Part shown: one piece after another, positions 1 through 9,873 of the stretch | How the letters are laid out: each line of letters opens with the position of its first letter | How positions within the stretch are numbered: the stretch's first letter is position 1 | Assembly (NCBI GenBank): GCA_945862125.1 | Contig: CAMAYC010000035.1 | Location: 1 to 42,307, forward strand | Direction: 5' to 3' | Length of the DNA: 42,307 nucleotides | DNA from: Reyranella massiliensis 521 | GTDB lineage: Bacteria > Pseudomonadota > Alphaproteobacteria > Reyranellales > Reyranellaceae | Notes under the pieces: model-generated | Databases searched by the model: none | Told to the model about the DNA's origin: nothing | The model's input: the letters and a program-made list of their open reading frames with translations, nothing else | Position numbers and translations under genes: made by a program

Positions 1-476
1 TGTTCGACGCCGGCCAGGAACTCGAAATCAACGTCGTAGATGTTGCCCCGATCGCCGTAGCGGTCGACCAGGTAGATCAACGAATCGCCGATGCCCTTGA
101 TCGCCGGGATGTTGAGCTCCATCGGCCCGACCTTGTTCTCGACGCCCCAAGCGCCGAGCGAGAGCGCCCGCTTGTAGGCGCGGGCCGCGTTCTTCACCCG
201 GAAGGCGATGGCGCAGACGCTTGGGCCATGCACCCGGGCGAAGCCCTGGGCGAAGCTTTCCTTCTCGCCGTTCACGATGAAGTTCACGTCGCCCTGACGA
301 TAGAGCGAGACGTCCTTGGAGCGGTGTCGGGCGACGCGCACGAAGCCCATGCTCTCGAACAGAGCGCCCAGAGCCGCCGGATCAGGCGCGGTGTATTCGA
401 CGAACTCGAATCCATCGGTGCCCATCGGGTTCACCGAGTCCGCCTCGGGGACTGTCCGCTCGCTGACGCTGGCCAT
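1..476 (-). CDS. hppD: 4-hydroxyphenylpyruvate dioxygenase, N-terminal part (runs off the window)
   Basis: Iron-dependent enzyme that converts 4-hydroxyphenylpyruvate to homogentisate in tyrosine degradation. Only the first 158 codons are present; the gene continues past position 1. The visible protein begins MASVSERTVPEADSVNPMG and then has GTDGFEFVEY and the VOC-type N-terminal domain typical of bacterial HPPD (HGPSVCAIAFRVKNAARAY, LIYLVDRYG). The iron ligands lie in the C-terminal domain and cannot be seen. ATG at 476 follows a good GGGAGG ribosome site. It is divergent from a MarR gene 40 bp away, which suggests that regulator controls it. Identity is from recognised sequence, not a search. 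Confidence 0.93.
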   Translation of the reverse strand, partial: MASVSERTVPEADSVNPMGTDGFEFVEYTAPDPAALGALFESMGFVRVARHRSKDVSLYRQGDVNFIVNGEKESFAQGFARVHGPSVCAIAFRVKNAARAYKRALSLGAWGVENKVGPMELNIPAIKGIGDSLIYLVDRYGDRGNIYDVDFEFLAGVE

Positions 477-496
477 ATTTGACCTCCCGGCTGAAT

Positions 497-514
497 TAGT
501 TTCAGATGTAACTA
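497..514. promoter_or_regulatory. Palindromic operator between hppD and marR
   Basis: TAGTTTCAGATGTAACTA is an inverted repeat in which 7 of 9 half-site positions match (TAGTTnCAn / nTGnAACTA). It sits in the 40-bp gap between the two divergent starts and ends 2 bases before the marR ATG. Size and position fit a MarR-dimer operator that would control both genes. No experimental consensus was consulted. Confidence 0.6.
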
Positions 515-516
515 TT

Positions 517-978
517 ATGCCGTACGCTTTGCAAGCCCTCGAACTGGAGAAATTCCTCCCCTACCGGCTGTCGGTGCTGGCCCAACTCGTGAGTGAATCG
601 CTGCACGATCTCTACGCCCAGCCTTACGGCCTTTCCGTGACGCAATGGCGGGTGATGGCCGCGCTGGGGCGATTCGCCCCGCTTACCGCCTCGGATGTGG
701 GCCAGCGCATCGTCATGGACAAGGTGGCCGTCAGCCGGGCCGTCGCCGCCCTCATGAAACGCGGCCTGGTCGAACGTGCCACCGACCGCAGCGACCGCCG
801 CCGTGCCTCCCTCAAACTGAGCGCCCGCGGACGCGCCATGCACGCGCGCATCGTGCCCCTGGCCCTCGAGTACGAGGCACGCCTCTACAAGGCGCTCAGT
901 CCCGATGAAATACGCAGCTTCGATGCGCTGTCCGACAGGCTGTTCGCGCATGCGCAAACGCTCCGGGAAAGCCCTTAG
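517..978 (+). CDS. MarR-family transcriptional regulator
   Basis: A 153-aa winged-helix regulator. It has an N-terminal dimerisation helix, then LSVTQWRVMAALGRF, the recognition region TASDVGQRIVMDKVAVSRAVAALMKRGLV, and the wing ERATDRSDRRRASLKLSARG, all standard MarR features. The ATG at 517 is preferred over longer readings because these would overlap hppD and the protein from 517 matches the family length. There is no clear Shine-Dalgarno, and the operator candidate abuts the start codon, so the message may have a very short leader. From its position it probably represses hppD and itself, with an aromatic catabolite as ligand; this is inference. Confidence 0.88.
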   Translation: MPYALQALELEKFLPYRLSVLAQLVSESLHDLYAQPYGLSVTQWRVMAALGRFAPLTASDVGQRIVMDKVAVSRAVAALMKRGLVERATDRSDRRRASLKLSARGRAMHARIVPLALEYEARLYKALSPDEIRSFDALSDRLFAHAQTLRESP

Positions 979-997
979 AGACTGGTCTGTCCCCGCC

Positions 998-1025
998 TTG
1001 TGACCCCGACTCGCCATGCTATAAC
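998..1025 (+). promoter_or_regulatory. Promoter for aroQ-accB-accC
   Basis: TTGTGA (998-1003) and TATAAC (1020-1025) are separated by 16 bases, about 30 bp upstream of the aroQ start. The fit to a sigma-70-type promoter is good. It would begin the aroQ-accB-accC-aat transcript just after the marR stop. Confidence 0.5.
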
Positions 1026-1055
1026 GCCCGCCACGTATGAATTAGGGAGGCAGGC

Positions 1056-1526
1056 TTGGCCGCAAAGGCCGCCCGGCGTCCACCGGTCAAGAAGCCGGTG
1101 CTGGTGCTCAACGGGCCCAATCTCAACATGCTGGGCAAGCGGCAGCCGGACATCTACGGCCGCGAGACCTTGGCAGACGTCGAAAAGTCGTGCCGGGCCG
1201 AGGCTTTGCGGCTGGGCCTGCCGATCGAATTCGCCCAGAGCAACCACGAAGGCGTGCTAGTCGACCTTATTCAGGCGGCGCGCGAGAAGAATGCCGGCAT
1301 CATCATCAATGCCGGCGCCTACACGCATACATCCGTCGCCCTGCTCGATGCGCTGAATGCCGCCGAACTGCCGGCGGTCGAGGTTCACCTGTCCAACATC
1401 TACAAGCGCGAGCGGTTTCGGCACCATTCCTACATCAGTCCCGCCGCCGTGGGCGTAATCGCCGGGCTCGGCACACAAGGCTACCTTCTGGCCCTCCAGG
1501 CGCTGGCCCGCCTGCTGGGTCGTTGA
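1056..1526 (+). CDS. aroQ: 3-dehydroquinate dehydratase, type II
   Basis: Third step of the shikimate pathway: dehydration of 3-dehydroquinate to 3-dehydroshikimate by a small dodecameric enzyme. The 156-aa protein has [18 protein letters not shown] with catalytic Tyr34 and Arg28, the [16 protein letters not shown] loop, and [18 protein letters not shown] with His111. The start is a TTG at 1056, chosen because GGAGG lies 5 bases upstream and no ATG occurs before the conserved core. It is the first gene of a likely operon; accB follows after 22 bases, an order common in alphaproteobacteria. Confidence 0.95.
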   Translation: MAAKAARRPPVKKPVLVLNGPNLNMLGKRQPDIYGRETLADVEKSCRAEALRLGLPIEFAQSNHEGVLVDLIQAAREKNAGIIINAGAYTHTSVALLDALNAAELPAVEVHLSNIYKRERFRHHSYISPAAVGVIAGLGTQGYLLALQALARLLGR

Positions 1527-1548
1527 TTTTCATCCGGAGCATTTCTCC

Positions 1549-2013
1549 ATGGCAAAGTTCGAGATGGATACCGAGTTCGTCCGCAAGCTGGCGGAGATAC
1601 TGGAAGAGAAAGATCTCGGCGAAATCGAGTTGGCCGATGGCGACCGCAAGATCCGGATTGCCCGGCCGACCGTGACCTATTCTGCCGCCGCCCCGACGGC
1701 CGCGGCACCCGCCCCTGCGCCTGGCGCCGCGGTTGCCGCAACTGCAGCCCCCGCTGGCGCTGCCGATCACGCCAAGCATCCCGGCGCGGTGAAGTCGCCC
1801 ATGGTCGGCACCGCCTATCTCGCGCCCGAGCCCGGCAAGCCGAATTTCGTCAGCATCGGCGACAAGGTCACGGCTGGCCAGACCCTGCTCATCATCGAGG
1901 CAATGAAGACCTTCAACCCCATCAAGGCGCCGAAGGCCGGCACGCTGATGCAGATCCTGATCGAGAACGCCCAGCCGGTGGAGTTCGGTGAAGCTCTGAT
2001 GATCGTCGAATAG
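1549..2013 (+). CDS. accB: Biotin carboxyl carrier protein of acetyl-CoA carboxylase
   Basis: Carries the biotin that shuttles CO2 from biotin carboxylase to the carboxyltransferase in the first committed step of fatty acid synthesis. The 154 residues comprise an N-terminal helical segment (FVRKLAEILEEKDLGEIEL), an Ala/Pro-rich linker at about 43-72, and a C-terminal biotinyl domain. The biotinylated lysine is Lys120 in EAMKTFN; the residues after the lysine differ from the commonest EAMK(L/M)(M/L)N form but are compatible. It lies between aroQ and accC with short gaps, so the partner proteins are co-expressed. Confidence 0.96.
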   Translation: MAKFEMDTEFVRKLAEILEEKDLGEIELADGDRKIRIARPTVTYSAAAPTAAAPAPAPGAAVAATAAPAGAADHAKHPGAVKSPMVGTAYLAPEPGKPNFVSIGDKVTAGQTLLIIEAMKTFNPIKAPKAGTLMQILIENAQPVEFGEALMIVE

Positions 2014-2027
2014 GGCGGTCCGGCAAA

Positions 2028-3371
2028 ATGTTCGACAAGGTCCTGATCGCCAACCGGGGCGAGATCGCGCTCCGCATCCATCGCGCCTGCCGCGAGATGG
2101 GAATCCAGACGGTGGCGGTCCATTCAACGGCCGACAGCGACGCCATGCATGTCCGCCTGGCCGACGAGTCGGTCTGCATCGGCCCGCCGCCTGCACGCGA
2201 CAGTTATCTCAATATTCCGGCGATTCTCTCCGCGGCGACCATCGCCGGCGTCGACGCTATCCACCCTGGATATGGATTCCTGTCGGAGAACGCGCGCTTC
2301 GCCGAGGCGGTCGAAGCGCACGGCTTCACCTTTATCGGCCCGACTCCGCAGCACATCTCGATGATGGGCGACAAGATCGTGGCCAAGCAAACGGCCAAGG
2401 AACTCGGCCTGCCGCTGGTGCCGGGATCGCCCGGGCCGGTCGACACGGTCGAGGAGATCGTGGCGCTCGGCACCAAGATCGGCTGGCCCGTCCTGATCAA
2501 GGCGGTGGCCGGCGGCGGCGGACGCGGCATGAAGGTTGTCGAAGATGCCGAGGGCGCGGCCGAGGCCTTTTCGCTCGCGCGCACCGAGGCCAAGGCGGCC
2601 TTCAGCAACGACTCTGTCTACCTCGAGAAGTACCTGCCGAGACCGCGCCACATCGAGATCCAGGTGCTGGGAGATGGTCTGGGCGCCGGCGTCCATCTCG
2701 GCGAACGCGACTGCTCGTTGCAGCGTCGCCATCAGAAGGTGCTGGAGGAAGCGCCCTCGCCCGCTCTCAACGCAGAGCAGCGCAATCGGATCGGTGAACT
2801 GGCCGCCGCCGCCGTGCGCAAGCTTAAATACCGCGGCGCTGGCACGATGGAGTTCCTGTTCCAGGACGGCGAATTCTACTTCATCGAGATGAACACCCGC
2901 CTCCAAGTCGAGCATCCGATCACCGAGGCGGTGACCGGCATCGACCTGGTCCGCGAGCAGATCCGCATTGCCTCCGGAGCGCCGCTTGCGCTCACGCAGA
3001 AAGACATCGTGATCCAAGGCCATGCGATCGAGTGCCGGATCAATGCCGAGAACCCCGAGACCTTCGTGCCGTGCCCCGGCCTCGTCACCGACTATCACGC
3101 GCCCGGCGGACTGGGCGTGCGCGTCGACTCCGGGCTCTATGCCGGCTACGCCATCCCGCCCTATTACGATTCGATGGTGGCCAAGCTGATCGTGAACGGC
3201 GGCAGCCGCAACGAGTGCCTGATGCGGCTCCGCCGCTCGCTGGAAGAATTCGTGATCGGCGGCATCGATACGACCATTCCGCTCCACCGGCGGATCATCG
3301 GCGAGCAGGCATTTATCGACGGTGACTACGACATCCACTGGCTGGAGAAGCTGGTCGGCCTCAAGAAGTAA
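2028..3371 (+). CDS. accC: Biotin carboxylase subunit of acetyl-CoA carboxylase
   Basis: ATP-dependent carboxylation of biotin on AccB. The 447-aa length matches the family. It starts [20 protein letters not shown], followed by the biotin carboxylase N-domain ([16 protein letters not shown]), the ATP-grasp glycine loop ([14 protein letters not shown]), the [22 protein letters not shown] segment, and the metal/biotin site [14 protein letters not shown]. It is encoded 14 bases after accB. The carboxyltransferase genes accA and accD are not in the window. Confidence 0.97.
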   Translation: MFDKVLIANRGEIALRIHRACREMGIQTVAVHSTADSDAMHVRLADESVCIGPPPARDSYLNIPAILSAATIAGVDAIHPGYGFLSENARFAEAVEAHGFTFIGPTPQHISMMGDKIVAKQTAKELGLPLVPGSPGPVDTVEEIVALGTKIGWPVLIKAVAGGGGRGMKVVEDAEGAAEAFSLARTEAKAAFSNDSVYLEKYLPRPRHIEIQVLGDGLGAGVHLGERDCSLQRRHQKVLEEAPSPALNAEQRNRIGELAAAAVRKLKYRGAGTMEFLFQDGEFYFIEMNTRLQVEHPITEAVTGIDLVREQIRIASGAPLALTQKDIVIQGHAIECRINAENPETFVPCPGLVTDYHAPGGLGVRVDSGLYAGYAIPPYYDSMVAKLIVNGGSRNECLMRLRRSLEEFVIGGIDTTIPLHRRIIGEQAFIDGDYDIHWLEKLVGLKK

Positions 3372-3379
3372 TCACGACG

Positions 3380-4030
3380 ATGCTGGAGATCACGCCCGAC
3401 GTTCTCCTGAAGGCCTATCGCATCGGCGTCTTTCCCATGGGCGAGCGCCGCGACGACCCCAAGCTCCATTGGCTCGATCCCAGACTGCGTGCGGTGCTGC
3501 CGCTCGACGGCTTCCACCTCTCCACCCGCCTCGCCCGCACCGTCCGCTCGGAACGATTCACCATCAGCGCCGATACCTCTTTCGTCGAGGTCATGCGGGC
3601 CTGTGCCGAACCGCGCCCGGGCCACTCGGAAAGCTGGATCAACGACCCGATCATCGATCTTTATTCGGAACTGCACGACCGCGGCCACGCCCACAGCGTC
3701 GAATGCCGGGTCGGCGATGAACTCGTCGGCGGCCTCTACGGCGTCTCGGTCGGCGCGGCCTTCTTCGGCGAGAGCATGTTCAGCCGCGAACGCGACGCGT
3801 CGAAGGTGGCGCTGGTCCATCTCGTGGCGCGCCTCATCCAGGGTGGCTTCCGCCTGCTCGACTGTCAGTTCATGACAGAGCATCTCAGGAGCTTCGGCGC
3901 CATCGAAGTCCCGCGCGAGGCGTTTCACGTATTGCTGGCCGACGCGATCGATCGGCCGGCGACCTTTCAGCGCGAGCTGGGCGGTGCCGATCCCTGCGCC
4001 ATCGTGCAGGCGAGCACACGCACGTCATAG
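3380..4030 (+). CDS. aat: Leucyl/phenylalanyl-tRNA-protein transferase
   Basis: Adds Leu or Phe from aminoacyl-tRNA to the N-terminal Arg or Lys of proteins, creating N-degrons read by ClpS/ClpAP; clpS and clpA are encoded later in the window. The 216-aa protein shows [48 protein letters not shown] and [19 protein letters not shown], all characteristic. It begins 8 bases after accC. Its last 64 bases overlap the 3' end of the convergent DUF2155 gene, so no separate terminator fits between them. Confidence 0.95.
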   Translation: MLEITPDVLLKAYRIGVFPMGERRDDPKLHWLDPRLRAVLPLDGFHLSTRLARTVRSERFTISADTSFVEVMRACAEPRPGHSESWINDPIIDLYSELHDRGHAHSVECRVGDELVGGLYGVSVGAAFFGESMFSRERDASKVALVHLVARLIQGGFRLLDCQFMTEHLRSFGAIEVPREAFHVLLADAIDRPATFQRELGGADPCAIVQASTRTS

Positions 4031-4416
4031 ACGCCGTGGTCGAGCGCCGAGAGCGACGGCGTCGACGCGAACATCCAGCCAGCGAACAGCTTTTCCGGCG
4101 CCTGGCCCGGCTTGTTGTCGACGATGGTAAGATAGGCCACCGCTTCCGGCGGCGCCTCGGGCACGTTTACGAGGCAATCGGCGACGGCAATTTCCAGTGT
4201 ACCGAAGCGTGTCGTCTGGCCGACCGGGGCATAGAAGCGCTGGGTGCGCGCCGTCACCTTGTCGAGCCCCTGCAGCTCGGCGACGCGCTTGCCGGGCGCA
4301 TCGGGGATCGGCCGAAGATTGATGCCGGGGTTGACGTTTGCCGGCGGTCGCGGCGTTTGCGCGGCCGCCACGCCCATGCCGGCGGCCAGCACCGCGATAA
4401 CGACCAGGCCGCGCAT
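3967..4416 (-). CDS. DUF2155 exported protein
   Basis: A 149-aa protein with a signal peptide ([20 protein letters not shown]), a Pro-rich stretch, then a conserved domain containing [31 protein letters not shown] and [28 protein letters not shown]. This is the alphaproteobacterial DUF2155 family, of unknown biochemical function and probably periplasmic. Two conserved cysteines (in ADCL and LACT) could form a disulfide. Start at 4416 was chosen because it opens the signal peptide. It lies 2 bases after the 75-aa gene in an operon with mlaD and the NDUFA12 gene. The last 13 or so codons overlap aat on the other strand. Confidence 0.85.
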   Translation of the reverse strand: MRGLVVIAVLAAGMGVAAAQTPRPPANVNPGINLRPIPDAPGKRVAELQGLDKVTARTQRFYAPVGQTTRFGTLEIAVADCLVNVPEAPPEAVAYLTIVDNKPGQAPEKLFAGWMFASTPSLSALDHGVYDVRVLACTMAQGSAPPSSR

Positions 4417-4418
4417 GC

Positions 4419-4646
4419 TCAGTCCTTGGCGCCGGGCAGCTTCAGCCCGTCGATCAGCGCATGCAGGGCCGCCTTGATCTGATCGACGTCGCATCCCATC
4501 AGGACTCCGTCCTCCAGCGTATCGGCGCAGAGGGTTTCGATTTCCTGCACATTCTGATTCATGACTTTGATTTTTTCGAGGCATGACACCGGCTTGCCGT
4601 CGGGCTGCCGCCACACCGGCGGGCCTTTGGGCGCCTGTGTGCTCAT
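4419..4646 (-). CDS. Small conserved-looking protein of unknown function (75 aa)
   Basis: A soluble 75-aa protein, MSTQAPKGPPVWRQPDGKP followed by a mainly helical acidic segment with LCADTLEDGVLMGCDVDQIK. Cysteines are at 22, 40 and 52. I do not recognise a named family. Its ATG overlaps the mlaD stop by one base (TGATG) and its stop is 2 bases before the DUF2155 start, so it is very likely translated in step with both. No signal peptide or membrane helix is visible. The context of lipid transport (MlaD) and an exported DUF2155 protein hints at an envelope-related job but does not prove it. Confidence 0.75.
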   Translation of the reverse strand: MSTQAPKGPPVWRQPDGKPVSCLEKIKVMNQNVQEIETLCADTLEDGVLMGCDVDQIKAALHALIDGLKLPGAKD

Positions 4647-5095
4647 CACTTGGAACCGGTGCCGCCGAACATGAACTTGGCGATCAGTTCGGTCAGGGGA
4701 ATGGAATCCTGCGTGTTCTGGATCTCGCCGTTGGCGCGGATCAGATTCTTCTCGTTTCCGGGCTCGAGGGAAACGACCGTGCCACCCAGGAGCGATTCGC
4801 TCACGATCTTGGCGTTGGTGTCGGCCGGCAGATTGACGTTCGACGACACTGCCATACGCACGATGGCCTGGTAGGTCTTGCTGTCGAGGGAGACGCCGGT
4901 GACGGTGCCGACTTTCACACCGCTCAGTGTTACGTCGGCGCCGCGCTTCAGCCCGTCGATCCGGCCGAAGCGCGCGACGATCTCATAGCCATCCGGTCCG
5001 GTGCGGTCGGATTTGGCGAAGGCGTAAAACACGAAGACGCCCGCCACCAACAGGACCAACGCGCCAACGATCGTCTCGACGATATTGCGGCCCAC
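4646..5095 (-). CDS. mlaD: MlaD-type MCE-domain lipid-transport protein
   Basis: Inner-membrane-anchored, periplasm-facing substrate-binding subunit of the Mla phospholipid ABC transporter. The 149 aa consist of one N-terminal membrane helix (IVETIVGALVLLVAGVFVFY) and one MCE domain (YEIVARFGRIDGLKRGADVT, LSGVKVGTV, ESLLGGTVVSLEPG). The start is GTG at 5095 with an AGGGAGA ribosome site. The permease and ATPase genes (mlaE, mlaF) are found about 34 kb away in the same window at 39267-40837. The NDUFA12 gene is directly upstream. Confidence 0.93.
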   Translation of the reverse strand: MGRNIVETIVGALVLLVAGVFVFYAFAKSDRTGPDGYEIVARFGRIDGLKRGADVTLSGVKVGTVTGVSLDSKTYQAIVRMAVSSNVNLPADTNAKIVSESLLGGTVVSLEPGNEKNLIRANGEIQNTQDSIPLTELIAKFMFGGTGSK

Positions 5096-5123
5096 GCCAC
5101 TTCTCCCTTGCTGCCGGCGCCGC

Positions 5124-5474
5124 TCAGCCCGGGCGCCATGCCTCGTAATGGGGCTTGGGCTTGTCGCCGATGCTCAGTGTATGGCCCGGCGGGCGATAGG
5201 CATGGCTGGTGCCGGTGCGGTTGGGTTCGTGATCCTTCTGCCACGCCTTGCGCGGCACGCCGCCTGCGGGCGGGCTCGCATCGGTCGTGTAATGCAGCCA
5301 ACCGTGCCAATCGGGCGGCACGCGCGAGGCTTCGGCGACGCCGTTGTAGATAACCCAGCGCTTGCGCCGGCGGCCGGCGATCACACGCTTGTCCTGGAAG
5401 TATCGGTTGCCTTCGGCATCGCTGCCGACGAATGCGCCATGCAGTTTCGTGAAGAGCCAAGTGCCGATCGTCAT
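5124..5474 (-). CDS. NADH:ubiquinone oxidoreductase 17.2-kDa (NDUFA12-like) subunit
   Basis: Accessory subunit of respiratory complex I, shared by alphaproteobacteria and mitochondria. The 116-aa protein starts MTIGTWLFTKLHGAFVGSD and has GNRYFQDKR, RRRKRWVIYNGVAEASRVPP, WHGWLHYTTD, WQKDHEPNRTGT and AYRPPGH, all typical. Start at 5474 was preferred over an upstream in-frame extension with no family similarity. The ribosome site is weak. It is the first gene of a four-gene minus-strand group ending in DUF2155, a grouping next to aat often seen in alphaproteobacteria. Confidence is high because several family motifs are present in the right order. Confidence 0.93.
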   Translation of the reverse strand: MTIGTWLFTKLHGAFVGSDAEGNRYFQDKRVIAGRRRKRWVIYNGVAEASRVPPDWHGWLHYTTDASPPAGGVPRKAWQKDHEPNRTGTSHAYRPPGHTLSIGDKPKPHYEAWRPG

Positions 5475-5507
5475 GAGCGAACCACGCCTTAAAGAGTGAC
5501 CGCGCCG

Positions 5508-5536
5508 CTTGTACGCGTGCGGTCGTTTGTGCGCAA
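5508..5536 (-). promoter_or_regulatory. Promoter for the NDUFA12-mlaD operon
   Basis: Reading the minus strand, TTGCGC (5536-5531) and TACAAG (5513-5508) are 17 bases apart, about 27 bases upstream of the NDUFA12 start. The -35 match is moderate and the -10 match is 4 of 6. Confidence 0.35.
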
Positions 5537-5642
5537 CGCGACGCCGGAAAGCCGCGATTCCAAGTCGTTCGATGACATGCGATCCGCTCGTTCCAACGAC
5601 CTGTTGCCGAGTTGCATCATCTAGTATCATCAACACCATGGT

Positions 5643-5677
5643 CTACAAAATGTAGTTGCGCACACAAGATTTTGTAA
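5643..5677. promoter_or_regulatory. Two NrdR-like boxes upstream of nrdJ
   Basis: The first box is the perfect inverted repeat CTACAAAATGTAG (5643-5655). The second is ACACAAGATTTTGTAA (5662-5677), with ACAA/TTGT arms. By eye, the second matches about 12 of 16 positions of the published NrdR-box pattern (ACACwATATaTwGTGt), and the first about 10. Their centres are 20-21 bp apart, two helical turns, as expected for paired NrdR sites. NrdR is the ATP/dATP-sensing repressor of ribonucleotide reductase genes. Confidence 0.55.
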
Positions 5678-5685
5678 TTTAGTAT
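5656..5685 (+). promoter_or_regulatory. Promoter for nrdJ
   Basis: TTGCGC (5656-5661) and TAGTAT (5680-5685) are 18 bases apart. The second NrdR-like box fills the spacer, so a bound repressor would block the promoter. The predicted start of transcription is near 5692. Confidence 0.4.
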
Positions 5686-5705
5686 CCACTGGTGCCTACA
5701 TGTGC

Positions 5706-5728
5706 GTGTTCGAATCTAACTCGAACAC
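5706..5728 (+). other. Hairpin in the nrdJ leader
   Basis: GTGTTCGA (5706-5713) and TCGAACAC (5721-5728) form a perfect 8-bp stem with a 7-base loop. It lies inside the predicted 5' untranslated region, 47 bases before the nrdJ start. No run of T follows, so it is not a terminator. It could stabilise the message or be a protein site in DNA. Confidence 0.45.
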
Positions 5729-5775
5729 ACCCCGCAAGGGAACGAATGACGGGAACGAGGCACGGGGGATCGTCG

Positions 5776-9471
<3,696 letters not shown>

Positions 9472-9548
9472 CGTGGTGACGAAGCGTACCCCGCGTAAGG
9501 CGAGGAACCCGCGGTTGGGAACCTCAAAGCTAACCATAGGAGACAGTT

Positions 9549-9605
9549 ATGGCTGCTAAGAAAAAGGCTGCTAAGAAGAAGGCTGCTAAGAAGAAGAAGC
9601 AGTAG
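9549..9605 (+). CDS. 18-aa lysine/alanine repeat peptide
   Basis: A tiny gene encoding MAAKKKAAKKKAAKKKKQ. It has a proper AGGAGA ribosome site (9538-9543) 5 bases before ATG and a clean TAG stop. The product is 10 Lys and 6 Ala, resembling one short piece of the AKKA-type tails of histone H1-like bacterial proteins, so nucleic-acid binding is plausible but unproven. All six Ala codons are GCT, unlike the GCC/GCG bias of neighbouring genes, and 9 of 10 Lys codons are AAG. It begins 77 bases after nrdJ with no terminator between, so it is probably on the nrdJ transcript. It might instead be a regulatory short frame. Confidence 0.6.
   Translation: MAAKKKAAKKKAAKKKKQ
9552..9596 (+). repeat. Three tandem 15-base repeats inside the Lys/Ala gene
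   Basis: The unit GCTGCTAAGAAGAAG occurs three times in a row; the first copy has a single A for G change (AAA for AAG). The repeat encodes AAKKK each time, so expansion or contraction would change the peptide by whole AAKKK units without a frameshift. Confidence 0.85.
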
Positions 9606-9610
9606 ACAGG

Positions 9611-9810
9611 AAAGGGCGTAGGCCAAGGTTTACCTTGGCCCCTCTAACCAAACGCCTTTCGGCTTCCGCGTGGGTGTCCTCACGGGCCCCACCGGAAGCC
9701 ACCTTCAGAAGACGAGCATCAATTGCCAACGCGACATCCCCGCTTGCGGGGATGGAGAAAGGCGAAACTGAATAGCGTCCGGCGACCTCGGTCTGCCGGA
9801 CTCTTTTTTT
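9611..9810 (+). ncRNA. Highly structured RNA (3' UTR or small RNA) after the Lys/Ala gene
   Basis: This 200-base non-coding stretch holds a series of stems before the terminator. AAAGGGCGT (9611-9619) pairs with ACGCCTTT (9652-9659), with one bulged G, around a perfect hairpin GGCCAAGG/CCTTGGCC (9621-9640, loop TTTA). Next comes a 13-bp stem with one bulge (9661-9674 with 9688-9700), then CATCCCCG/CGGGGATG (9735-9754, loop CTTG). I do not recognise 6S, SRP, tmRNA or RNase P features. It may be a stable 3' end of the nrdJ transcript or an independent small RNA. Confidence 0.5.
9777..9810 (+). terminator. Intrinsic terminator
   Basis: GTCCGGC (9777-9783) and GCCGGAC (9795-9801) form a stem that continues inward as GACC/GGTC with one bulge, followed by TCTTTTTTT (9802-9810). 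This is a strong Rho-independent terminator closing the nrdJ/Lys-Ala/structured RNA unit just before the tetR promoter. Confidence 0.9.
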
Positions 9811-9827
9811 GTCCGCCTTGAATCAGG

Positions 9828-9873
9828 CCATATTCCATATTAGATAGCGAAATATGGATACTGACCAGTCAGT
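9828..9873. promoter_or_regulatory. Operator cluster and probable promoter at the tetR start
   Basis: CCATATT occurs twice in tandem (9828-9841) and in inverted form as AATATGG at 9851-9857, giving a 7-bp inverted repeat across the start codon. A second palindrome, ACTGACCAGTCAGT (9860-9873), lies in codons 3 to 7 and looks like a typical TetR-dimer site. TTGAAT (9818-9823) and TAGATA (9841-9846) are 17 bases apart and would start transcription at about the A of the ATG. Confidence 0.5.

Larger units (their letters stand above)
5475..5775. other. Divergent control region between the NDUFA12 operon and nrdJ
   Basis: A 301-base gap with no convincing gene. It holds a candidate minus-strand promoter (5508-5536), two NrdR-like boxes (5643-5677), a candidate plus-strand promoter (5656-5685), an 8-bp hairpin (5706-5728) and a direct repeat GGGAACGA at 5738-5745 and 5751-5758. 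It is clearly more AT-rich around 5625-5690 than the surrounding genes. Confidence 0.7.

Noticed and set aside
316..516. Longer MarR reading starting upstream
   Set aside because: It would run antisense through the hppD 5' end and across the operator, and the extra residues resemble no MarR protein.
2124..3338. Long open frame opposite accC (404 codons, minus)
   Set aside because: Shadow of a GC-rich gene: no ribosome site, no recognisable domain, and the plus strand encodes a complete biotin carboxylase.
5740..5756. LexA-like direct repeat GAAC-N9-GAAC before nrdJ
   Set aside because: The alphaproteobacterial SOS box needs a 7-base spacer (GTTC-N7-GTTC); here the spacing is 9, so SOS control is not supported.
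9611..9810. Possible 6S, SRP or tmRNA gene
   Set aside because: No long rod with central bubble, no SRP loop consensus, and no tRNA-like end or tag frame; the stems are separate local hairpins.
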